A DNA stretch of 64,000 nucleotides from Phaeacidiphilus oryzae TH49. GTDB lineage: Bacteria; Actinomycetota; Actinomycetes; Streptomycetales; Streptomycetaceae. A program made the translations under genes and the position numbers. Shown piece after piece: positions 55,837 through 62,976 of this stretch; the first letter of the stretch is position 1; the number at the start of each line of letters is the position of its first letter. The notes beneath the pieces are model-generated. The model was given only the letters and a program-made list of their open reading frames with translations. It was not told where the DNA came from and ran no database searches. The stretch spans positions 372,001-436,000 of the forward strand of contig NZ_JQMQ01000004.1 of the NCBI RefSeq assembly GCF_000744815.1, in the 5' to 3' direction.

Positions 55837-58556
55837 CCCTGATACCGCGGAAGGATCTCGGAGACGGACGGCGCCGGGCTGCCCGCGTCCCAGACCAGCC
55901 GCACCGCGGTGGCGGCGGCGCCGCCCGCGGGCAGGGTGCTGACCGGGCCGCCCAGCTGCCCGACGGTCCGCCAGCCGCCGTCGGCGAGCTGGATCTCCAC
56001 GGCGGCCCGCGCGCCCCCGTTCCCCGGCTGCAGGACCGTCAGCGAGTCCAGCGGCCGGCCCTGGGGGAGGGTCATGGTCAGCGCGTCACCGGGCGCGGGC
56101 GCCGAGGCGGCTCGGTAGGCGGTGTCCAGGTCGCCGTCCCCGGCCGCCGCCAGGGAGGAGCCGGCGGCCGCTGCCGGGGATCCGGAGACCACGGGCGCCG
56201 CGAGGGTGGAGTGCACCGCGAACTCGTCCACCACCACCCAGTAGTCCTGGGCCGCGGTCACCCGCAGCCGGACGTAGCGGGCGGTGGTGCCGGCCGGGGC
56301 GGTCGCCTTGACCTCGGGCGCGTCGGTGAAGTCGCCCAGCGGGTGCCAGCCGGTGCCGTCGGCGGAGTACTCCAGGGTGCCGTGGTGGATGTAGTCGTTC
56401 GGGCTGCCCGACTTCGCCATGGTGACGTCCACGTCGCTGATCGGCCGGGCGGTGCCCAGGTCCACACCGACGTAGTCGCCCACGGCCGGGGCCGCGTCGG
56501 ACCAGAAGTAGGTGGCGGGGTCGCCGTCGGTGTAGTTCGCGGCGGCATAGGTCTGGTACGGGGAGAGCGAGGTGGTCGGCAGCGCCTGCTGCGGCACCAC
56601 GCCGAGGGACGAGTCGTAGCCGGATATCGCCCGGTCGACGAAGGCGTCCACCACCCCGTCGCCGACCTCCACCTTGACGCTGCTGCCGGAGAGCCCGGTG
56701 TAGGTGTGCGAGCGGGCCGCGGAGACCAGCCCCGGGAGCCGCTGGCGGTCCGCCCAGGCGCCGCGGGTGTCGCCGGCCCGCTGCCGGGCGAGGAGGTCCA
56801 GCGCCGTGGTGAGGGCGTTGCCCCAGTCCCGGGTGGCGTCCAGCCAGGGCGCGGCGTCGGTCAGGAAGCCGCTCTCGCCGGCCTTCGGCAGCCCGGCCCG
56901 CAGCCGCGCCGGCGCCTGCGCCACCGCGGCGAGGTGCGGGTACAGCGCGGCCACGGCCTGCGCGGGCCTGCTCTGCCAGTCCGCCCAGAACCGGGCGATG
57001 GCGGCGGCCAGTTCCGGCGCCTGGCGCCGGTCGAGGACGGAGGTGTACTCCAGGTCGGCGAAGGTGCGCAGGGCCGCCGTGGTCGCCGGGTCGCCGCCGG
57101 CCAGCTCGGAGAGCGAGGCGGTCCAGGAGCGCTGCGGGTCGTAGCCGGTGGAGTTCCACAGATAGTCGGCGGCGGTGAAGAGGGCGATCTTCGAGGCGTA
57201 GGGCTGGATCATCGGATTGGCCGTCAGCCCGGCGATCGCCCCGGTCACCCCCGGCTCCCGCCCGGTGTACGGGGCGAGCAGCAGCCGGCTGGTGGTGTAG
57301 TCGTTGACCGGGTAGTTGTCCCAGATCAGGATGCGGTGCCCGAAGACCTGCGCGGCCTGCTGGGTCTGCGCGGTGGTGATGCTGCCCGGCACCACGGCCT
57401 CGCCGGTCCACTCCACCAGCACCCGGGGGTCGAGCTGCCCGGCGATCGCCGACTTGTAGGGGCTCGGGGTGGTGTTGGAGTACTCCGTCGGCACCATCTC
57501 CAGCGGCTGCGCCCCCGGGTGGGTGTCGATGAAGTCCTTCTGCACCTGGTTGAGGAGATAGGCCTGGGCCTGGCCGGCCGCCCCGCCGCCGGTGCCCCAC
57601 CTGGCCTTGTCGGCGTCGCAGTTCCAGGTGGTGTACGAGATGTCGTCCAGCGGGATGGCGAAGGAGCGCACGCCGATGTCCCACAGCGACTGGAGCTTGC
57701 CGGTGAGCGCCTGCTCGTCGGCGGCGGAGCTGTAGCAGACCGAGAGACCGGGGGAGAGGGCGTAGGTGAACGCGACGTGGTCCGCGGTGGCCCGGTCCAC
57801 CAGCTTCTTGATGGCGGCCAGCTTGTCCGCCGGGTACGGGTCCCGCCACTGCGCGCGCAGATACGGGTCGTCCTTGGGGGAGTACACGTAGACGTTCATC
57901 TTGTGCGCGGCGTAGAAGTCCAGCTGGTCGAGCCGGGCCTGGTCGGACCACGGGGTGCCGTAGAAGCCCTCGATGGTGCCGCGCAGCGGCGTGGACGGCC
58001 AGTCCCGCACCGAGAGACCGGCGAACTCGCGGCTGCTGTGCAGGACCTGACGGAGCGTCTGGGCGGCGTAGAACTGCCCGTCCGGGTCGGAGCCGGCCAG
58101 CACGACCCGGTTCCGGGCCGCGCCCAGCTCGTAGCCCTGGGCGGGCAGGCCGCCGGTGCCGGGGAGGCCGATCGCGGACAGCGCGCCGTCCTGGTCGGCG
58201 CCGCCGAGGAAGAGCGCGAGGTCGCCGGGGAGTGCCCGGGCGCGGTCGGCGGTGGTGCGGACGAAGCGCTGCGCGCCGGAGGCCTTCAGTGCGGCCTCGG
58301 CGACCGACAGCGCGGAGGCGTCGGCGTCGGAGCCGGCCACCACGGCCACCTCGGGGGTGACCGTCAGGCGGTCGCCCCCGGCGGTGATCTGACGGGGCGT
58401 CGGGAAGATCTGCGGGAGCTGCTGCGCGGCGGGCCGCGGGCCGCCGGCGGGTGCGGTGGCGGAGGCCGCTCCGGTGGTGGTGAGGGCGCCGGCGACCAGC
58501 CCGGCGGAGACGGCGATGGCCGCCGCGGTACGGCGGAGTACTGACGCGTGCGGCAT
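55833..58556 (-). CDS. Secreted GH84 beta-N-acetylglucosaminidase (hyaluronidase-like)
   Basis: A 907-residue exported enzyme. Signal peptide residues 1-35 (MPHASVLRRT, then a hydrophobic run to GAASATA). A GH20b-like N-terminal domain (FPTPRQITAGG to about 170) is followed by the GH84 barrel starting at RGTIEGFYGTPW (about 192). The paired catalytic Asp are D304-D305 in IPLDDISYTTW, as in O-GlcNAcase/hyaluronidase-type GH84 enzymes that use substrate-assisted cleavage of N-acetylhexosamine. Residues about 690-830 form an F5/8 type C (CBM32) domain (YTDGDPATYFWSDAAPAVGDYVGVDLG, read as the family strand pair), with a second carbohydrate-binding-like module at the end. ATG with AGGAGG. A DasR-like box overlaps its -10. 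It probably releases GlcNAc from chitin or glycoprotein debris. Confidence 0.9.
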   Translation of the reverse strand: MPHASVLRRTAAAIAVSAGLVAGALTTTGAASATAPAGGPRPAAQQLPQIFPTPRQITAGGDRLTVTPEVAVVAGSDADASALSVAEAALKASGAQRFVRTTADRARALPGDLALFLGGADQDGALSAIGLPGTGGLPAQGYELGAARNRVVLAGSDPDGQFYAAQTLRQVLHSSREFAGLSVRDWPSTPLRGTIEGFYGTPWSDQARLDQLDFYAAHKMNVYVYSPKDDPYLRAQWRDPYPADKLAAIKKLVDRATADHVAFTYALSPGLSVCYSSAADEQALTGKLQSLWDIGVRSFAIPLDDISYTTWNCDADKARWGTGGGAAGQAQAYLLNQVQKDFIDTHPGAQPLEMVPTEYSNTTPSPYKSAIAGQLDPRVLVEWTGEAVVPGSITTAQTQQAAQVFGHRILIWDNYPVNDYTTSRLLLAPYTGREPGVTGAIAGLTANPMIQPYASKIALFTAADYLWNSTGYDPQRSWTASLSELAGGDPATTAALRTFADLEYTSVLDRRQAPELAAAIARFWADWQSRPAQAVAALYPHLAAVAQAPARLRAGLPKAGESGFLTDAAPWLDATRDWGNALTTALDLLARQRAGDTRGAWADRQRLPGLVSAARSHTYTGLSGSSVKVEVGDGVVDAFVDRAISGYDSSLGVVPQQALPTTSLSPYQTYAAANYTDGDPATYFWSDAAPAVGDYVGVDLGTARPISDVDVTMAKSGSPNDYIHHGTLEYSADGTGWHPLGDFTDAPEVKATAPAGTTARYVRLRVTAAQDYWVVVDEFAVHSTLAAPVVSGSPAAAAGSSLAAAGDGDLDTAYRAASAPAPGDALTMTLPQGRPLDSLTVLQPGNGGARAAVEIQLADGGWRTVGQLGGPVSTLPAGGAAATAVRLVWDAGSPAPSVSEILPRYQG

Positions 58557-58603
58557 GGAACCTCCTGGAGGGACCCGAGGGGGCATGGAGCCGGAACGTG
58601 CAG

Positions 58604-58637
58604 AAGGGACTAGACCACCGCCCGAGGGCCTTGTCAA
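58604..58637 (-). promoter_or_regulatory. GH84 gene promoter with DasR-like box
   Basis: On the minus strand TTGACA (58637-58632)-N17-TCTAGT (58614-58609). The stretch at 58604-58619 contains TGGTCTAG, matching the DasR-responsive element ACTGGTCTAGACCACT at 12 of 16 positions when aligned by eye. DasR represses chitin and GlcNAc use genes in streptomycetes, so the enzyme above would be induced by amino sugars. Confidence 0.7.
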
Positions 58638-58731
58638 TGCTGCGTGAAGCGACACACCTGCGAGCAGAAACGAGCAGCCCGTTCGGCGCAGGCGGGAGTG
58701 GGCCGAACGCCGGTCGCCGTCACCCGCGGGG

Positions 58732-58781
58732 GTCAGTCGCTGTCAGCCGCCGTCAGCCGCTGTCAGTCGCCGTCTGCCGCG
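58732..58781. repeat. Five 10-bp tandem repeats across a stop codon
   Basis: Five units of GTCAGYCGCY (last one diverged) start at 58732, 58742, 58752, 58762 and 58772. The stop codon of the kinase-like gene (58763-58765) is inside the fourth unit, and its last residues VAADGD are coded by the repeat. Confidence 0.75.
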
Positions 58782-59425
58782 ACGATCGCCGGGCGGCGCG
58801 GATCGTCGGCCCGGACGACCAGATCGGCGGCGTCGTCCGGGCGGGTCTCCGACTCGTAGCAGGCCACCGCGGGCAGCGTCCAGCGCTCCTCCTCGGGCGT
58901 GCGGCGGGCCAGGGCGCCGGGGGAGAGATGCAGATGGACCGTCAGGTCCAGGGGGAACCACCGGCCGAGCAGCAGGGGGCCGTCCAGCAGCAGTACGCCG
59001 CCGGGCGGCAGCGGGACGCGGTCGGCGCGGACGGCCCGGTCGGTCGCCGGGTCCCAGAGGGCGGGCAGCACCAGGCCGCTTCCGCCCGGCTCCAGCGGGT
59101 CGAAGACCTCGCGGAACAGGGCGCCGGTGTTGAGCCAGCGCCCGAGGTAGGAGTCCGGCTCCCGGCGCCCGAACTCGTAGCGCTGCGAGGCGGGTTGGAG
59201 GAAGTCCCGGGCGGAGGCCCGCAGTACCGGGCGGCCCAGCGTGCGCAGCGGGTCCACCAGCGCGTCCGCGAGCCGCCAGGGCTCGGCGGCGTCGGCCCCG
59301 TCCACCGCCACCCGGATCCGGGCGCCGCCGTCGGCGCCCGCGGCCAGGGCGGCGATCCGCTCGGCGGTCTCGGACGCCAGCGCGTCCGGCCGCACGGCCC
59401 GTACCCGGCCCGGGGGAGTCGCCAC
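58763..59425 (-). CDS. Uridine kinase-like P-loop protein without Walker A lysine
   Basis: A 220-residue protein aligned by eye to actinobacterial uridine kinase-like proteins: RIRVAVDGADAAEPWRLADAL near residue 37 (read in two parts), FLQPASQRYEFGRREPDSY, LGRWLNTGALFREVFDPLEPGG (lid-like region), and GVLLLDGPLLLGRWFPLDLTVHLHLSPGALARR. Normal members have G-x-x-G-K-T/S in the first segment. Here E48-P49-W50 replace the G-K-T part, so ordinary ATP binding is unlikely. GTG with GGGAGGGG upstream is the start; the frame is open earlier. It could be an inactive or repurposed paralogue. The end is coded by a tandem repeat. Confidence 0.6.
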   Translation of the reverse strand: MATPPGRVRAVRPDALASETAERIAALAAGADGGARIRVAVDGADAAEPWRLADALVDPLRTLGRPVLRASARDFLQPASQRYEFGRREPDSYLGRWLNTGALFREVFDPLEPGGSGLVLPALWDPATDRAVRADRVPLPPGGVLLLDGPLLLGRWFPLDLTVHLHLSPGALARRTPEEERWTLPAVACYESETRPDDAADLVVRADDPRRPAIVAADGD

Positions 59426-59532
59426 CCGCGGTCCCCTCCCGATCGGCGTCCTCGTTGCTGCCTGCTGCCTGCTGCGGATCAATGATCGCATCCCGGGCGG
59501 GCGGGGCTGGGGGAGCTCGTACCGCGGGGGGA

Positions 59533-59558
59533 GTCAGGCCGGCGCGGGGTCAGGCCGG
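59533..59558. repeat. Duplicated GTCAGGCCGG at a stop codon
   Basis: GTCAGGCCGG occurs at 59533 and 59549 (16-bp period). The second copy contains the TGA stop of the VOC gene on the minus strand. Confidence 0.6.
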
Positions 59559-60119
59559 AGTGGCGGCGGCCCGGCGGTCGGCGCCGGTGCGCGGCTCGTG
59601 GCGGACGTCGTCCTCGGTCATCTCGCGCGTCCAGCAGGCGAACTCCAGCAGGATCCCGTCCGGGTCCTGGAAGTAGACCGAGCGGACGAAGACGCCGTCC
59701 TGCAGCTTGGGGGCCACGCCGAGCGGGCTGTCGTCGTGGTTCATCACCGGGCTGACCGCGATGCCCTTGTCGATCAGCCGCTGCCGGTACTCGTCGAAGC
59801 GCTCAGCGGGGACGTCGAAGGCCACGTGGTTCATCGAGCCGACGGCGCTGAGCAGCTCGCCGCTGCCGGGCAGCCCCCGGGGCGCCGAGACGCCCGGCAC
59901 GCCGTCGGGGGTGTCGGTGAACCAGAAGAAGGCGAGGCAGTCGCCGTTGCCGCAGTCGAAGAAGAAGTGCTGGCCCAGGCCGCCGGCCAGCTCGATGGTC
60001 TTGATCAGCGGCATCCCCAGCACGCCCGAGTAGAAGTCGATGGTGCGCCGCATGTCCGAGCAGACCAGGGCGAGGTGGTTGATGCCGCCGAGCTGGAACT
60101 CGGGGTTGGACCGTGCCAT
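59550..60119 (-). CDS. VOC family protein (glyoxalase/extradiol dioxygenase-like)
   Basis: A 189-residue VOC protein with the paired beta-alpha-beta-beta-beta units. INHLALVCSDMRRTIDFYSGVLGM (residues about 12-35) holds the first metal His, NHVAFDVPAERFDEYRQRL (about 97-115) the second, and VYFQDPDGILLEF (about 155-167) the metal Glu. AAGGAGG precedes the ATG; the ORF is open for 32 earlier codons that are only Pro/Arg/Gly. Possible roles are extradiol dioxygenase, glyoxalase or a resistance protein; the sequence alone does not decide. It is divergent from the VIT gene. Confidence 0.8.
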   Translation of the reverse strand: MARSNPEFQLGGINHLALVCSDMRRTIDFYSGVLGMPLIKTIELAGGLGQHFFFDCGNGDCLAFFWFTDTPDGVPGVSAPRGLPGSGELLSAVGSMNHVAFDVPAERFDEYRQRLIDKGIAVSPVMNHDDSPLGVAPKLQDGVFVRSVYFQDPDGILLEFACWTREMTEDDVRHEPRTGADRRAAATPA

Positions 60120-60254
60120 GCGTCCTCCTTCGGGCCGGCCGGGAACCGGGCGGCCGGGCGGCCGGGACGGTTCGCTCGACGCTCCGAGCCTGCGCGGCGG
60201 CCTGCCGGGTGTCAATGAGACGCCTCCTCCGCCCCCATTTCTGGAGACAAGGTC

Positions 60255-60274
60255 TATACTTGGACTATGTCCAA
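60255..60274 (+). promoter_or_regulatory. -10 box and palindrome over the VIT start codon
   Basis: TATACT (60255-60260) lies 6 nt before the ATG, without a Shine-Dalgarno. TTGGAC-TAT-GTCCAA (60260-60274) is a perfect 15-bp palindrome that spans the end of the -10 box and the start codon, ideal for a metal-sensing repressor. Confidence 0.65.
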
Positions 60275-61469
60275 TCTAGCCATGCAGCCGGAGAACCCCG
60301 AGGTCATGGCCGCCGAGGCGGCCCCTCCGACCCGCCCCCTCGACCCCGCCGCCCGGCGGGCCGCCGTCGCCCGCTTCCGCTCCGCCCTCGAGTCCGAACG
60401 CCGCAGCGCCCAGCTCTACCGCGCCCTCGCGGACGGCGCCGAGGGCGAGCGCCGGGAGATCCTGCTGGAGCTGTCCAGGATCGAGCAGCGGCACGCCGCC
60501 CACTGGGAGCGGAAGCTCTCCGAGCTCGGCGCCGAGGTGCCCGGCGGCAGCCGCTCCGGGCTGCGCGTCCGCACCCTCTCCTGGCTGGCGCGCCGGTTCT
60601 CGGTGGACCTGGTGCTGCCGCTCGTCGAGCGCGCCGAGCGGGCCGACTCCGGCCTCTACCGGGGCGACCCGGACGCGGCCCCCGGGATGGCCGCCGACGA
60701 GCGCTCCCACGCCCGGGTGCTGACCCGTCTGCGCGAGGACCGCGCCGCGCCCGAGGCGGCCGGCGTGCTCGGCATCCTCCACGGCGAGCGCTGGCACCGC
60801 AGCGACCGCTCGGGCGCCCTGCGGGCCGCCGTCTTCGGCGTCAACGACGGGCTGGTCTCCAACGGCTCGCTGGTGATGGGCTTCGCCGGTTCGGGCGCGG
60901 CGGCCTCCACGGTGCTCTTCGCCGGCCTGGCCGGCCTCCTCGCCGGCGCCTTCTCGATGGCGGCCGGGGAGTACGTCTCCATGCGCAGCCAGCGCGAGGC
61001 CTACGAGCGCGAACTCGCCCTGGAGGAGGCCGAGCTGGTCGAGGACCCGGAGGCCGAGGCGGAGGAGCTGGCGCTCATCTACCGGGCCAAGGGGCTGACC
61101 CCGGACCAGGCGGGGGAGGTCGCGGCGACCATCATGGGGAACCACGACACCGCGCTGCGGACGATGGCCCGCGAGGAGCTCGGCCTCGACCCGGACGAGC
61201 TGGGCTCCCCGTGGGCCGCGGCCCTCTCCAGCCTGGTCTCCTTCGCCCTCGGCGCGGTGGTGGTCGTCCTGCCGTTCCTGTTCGGCGGCGGGGCTCCCGC
61301 ACTGGTCGCCGCGGTGCTGCTGACCGCGCTGGCGCTGTTCACCGTCGGGGCCGCGCTGGGGCTGGTCAACGGGCGCCCGGTGGTCCGCTCGGGCGCCCGT
61401 CAGCTCCTGGTGGGAGGCGGTGCGGCGGTGCTGGTCTTCGCCTTCGGCCACTTCATCGGCCGCGGCTGA
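60267..61469 (+). CDS. VIT1/CCC1 family iron/manganese transporter with ferritin-like N-domain
   Basis: A 400-residue fusion. Residues 30-165 resemble a rubrerythrin/ferritin-like domain with ExxH-type pairs (SALESERRSAQLYRALADGAE; LSRIEQRHAAHWERK; MAADERSHARVL), which may bind metal. Residues 180-400 are a VIT/CCC1 domain with five membrane segments: AAVFGVNDGLVSNGSLVMGFAG, FSMAAGEYVSMRSQREAYERELALEEAELVED, the cytoplasmic metal-binding stretch rich in Glu, and IMGNHDTALRTMAREELG. Such proteins move Fe2+ or Mn2+ out of the cytosol. The start is probably leaderless and lies inside a palindrome, so a metal-responsive repressor is likely. Confidence 0.85.
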   Translation: MSNLAMQPENPEVMAAEAAPPTRPLDPAARRAAVARFRSALESERRSAQLYRALADGAEGERREILLELSRIEQRHAAHWERKLSELGAEVPGGSRSGLRVRTLSWLARRFSVDLVLPLVERAERADSGLYRGDPDAAPGMAADERSHARVLTRLREDRAAPEAAGVLGILHGERWHRSDRSGALRAAVFGVNDGLVSNGSLVMGFAGSGAAASTVLFAGLAGLLAGAFSMAAGEYVSMRSQREAYERELALEEAELVEDPEAEAEELALIYRAKGLTPDQAGEVAATIMGNHDTALRTMAREELGLDPDELGSPWAAALSSLVSFALGAVVVVLPFLFGGGAPALVAAVLLTALALFTVGAALGLVNGRPVVRSGARQLLVGGGAAVLVFAFGHFIGRG

Positions 61470-61494
61470 GCCCGAGCGGCTGAGCCCGAGCGGC

Positions 61495-62976
61495 TCAGCC
61501 GGCCGCGCCGACCGCGAAGACGTGGGCGCCCCAGGCCGGCAGGTCCACGAACAGCCCGCTCTCCAGCGCCTCCCCGCCCGCGCGCCGGTACCGGACGCCG
61601 TCCAGGACTCCGGTCAACTCCCAGTCACCGCGCCCGAGTTCGCTCCAGGGCAGCCGGACCCTGCCCTGCGCCGGGCGCTCCGAGAGGTTCACCACGGTGA
61701 GGAACCGGCCCGCGTCGCCGGACCAGCAGGAGGCCACCAGGTTCCGGCAGCTCTGGTTGTCCGGCCAGCCGGTGCAGTCCAGCCGCCGCCAGCCGCCGGT
61801 CCGCATCCCGCTACGGTGGACCTTCGCCAGCAGCCCCTCGTGGAACTCCCGCAGCCCGGCGTCGGCCGGCTCGTCCGGACGCCGGTCCAGGAAGACCGGC
61901 AGATGCACCCGCCGTCCGGTGAACTGCCCCTCGTGCCACAGCGTCGCCCCGGGCAGGGTGGCGATCAGGACGGCCGCGGCCCGCTCCTTGTCCTGCGGCA
62001 TGGTCGCGGCCGCCCGCGGCTCGTCGTGGTTCTCCAGGAAGCGGACCAGCCGCCGCTGGTACTGCTCGTCGGCGCCGAGGTGCGCCCGGACCGAGTCGGC
62101 TCCCTCGTGGAGGATCCGGTCGTAGAGGCGCTTGTCGTAGCAGAAGTCGAAGCCCTGCTGCTGGAGCGCCCATTCGAGGTCCCAGTACGCCTCGGCCATG
62201 AAGAGCATCCGCGGGCGCTCGGCCCGGACGGCCGCGACCACCTCGGACCAGAAGTCCGCTGCGGGCGGCTGCCCCGCCCGCGCGCCCCAGGTCCGCGCGA
62301 AGACGTCGTTGAGCAGCAGCATCGCCATGTCGCAGCGCACCCCGTCGCAGATCCGCCCGATGTCCCGCAGCACCGCCGCGGTCGCCGCCCGCAGCTCGGG
62401 GGCGAAGGCGTTCAGCTGCACCACGTCCGGCCAGGGCGGGAAGAACGGGTCCCGGCCGCGGGCCAGCACGGCGCTCCCGGTGTCCAGGAAGGCCGCCGGA
62501 TCGCGCCGGAGGTCGTCGGCGTCGCCGTGGACGAAGTACTCGGGGTGCTCGCTCACCCAGGGGCTGTCCGGGGCCACGTGGTTGGGCACGTAGTCGAGCA
62601 GCAGCCCGACGCCCCGGCCGTCCAGCTCGGCCCGGGCGGCGGCCAGACCGGCGGCCCCGCCGATCCCCTCGTCCACCTCGTAGCGCCGGATGCAGTACGG
62701 GGAGCCGGCGATGTCCTCCTCCCGGACGTCCGGCAGGGCCGCGGCGAAGGAGGCGCGCAGCGCGCTGTCCCGCAGGGCGATGGACCGCCCCTCCGGGCTG
62801 CGGTCCCACACCCCCATCAGCCACACCGCGTCCACGCCCGGCACCGCGATCTCGTCCCAGGCGTCCTTGGGCACGTCCCCGAGCCCGGTGGGGCGGCCGG
62901 TGCGGCGGGCCAGTTCGCGCAGCCACACCCGGGTGTTCACCTCGTGGACGACAGGCTGGGCGGGAATGCCGGTCAT
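61495..62976 (-). CDS. GH13 alpha-amylase family glycosidase
   Basis: A 493-residue GH13 protein without a signal peptide. Conserved regions: I, LLLDYVPNHVA; II, GVRCDMAMLLL with the nucleophile Asp; III, FMAEAYWDLEW with the acid/base Glu; IV, FLENHDEPRAA with the transition-state Asp. The last 95 residues form the C-terminal beta domain (RFLTVVNLSERPAQGRVRLPW). GGAGGGAG precedes the ATG, which overlaps the upstream gene by 4 nt. It probably acts on alpha-glucan oligomers or glucosyl esters inside the cell, together with its GH63-like partner. Confidence 0.85.
   Translation of the reverse strand: MTGIPAQPVVHEVNTRVWLRELARRTGRPTGLGDVPKDAWDEIAVPGVDAVWLMGVWDRSPEGRSIALRDSALRASFAAALPDVREEDIAGSPYCIRRYEVDEGIGGAAGLAAARAELDGRGVGLLLDYVPNHVAPDSPWVSEHPEYFVHGDADDLRRDPAAFLDTGSAVLARGRDPFFPPWPDVVQLNAFAPELRAATAAVLRDIGRICDGVRCDMAMLLLNDVFARTWGARAGQPPAADFWSEVVAAVRAERPRMLFMAEAYWDLEWALQQQGFDFCYDKRLYDRILHEGADSVRAHLGADEQYQRRLVRFLENHDEPRAAATMPQDKERAAAVLIATLPGATLWHEGQFTGRRVHLPVFLDRRPDEPADAGLREFHEGLLAKVHRSGMRTGGWRRLDCTGWPDNQSCRNLVASCWSGDAGRFLTVVNLSERPAQGRVRLPWSELGRGDWELTGVLDGVRYRRAGGEALESGLFVDLPAWGAHVFAVGAAG

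Noticed and set aside
56211-58544. 777-codon plus ORF opposite the GH84 gene
   Set aside because: Gly/Val/Arg-rich shadow without motifs; GH84 has signal peptide, catalytic Asp pair and a regulated promoter.
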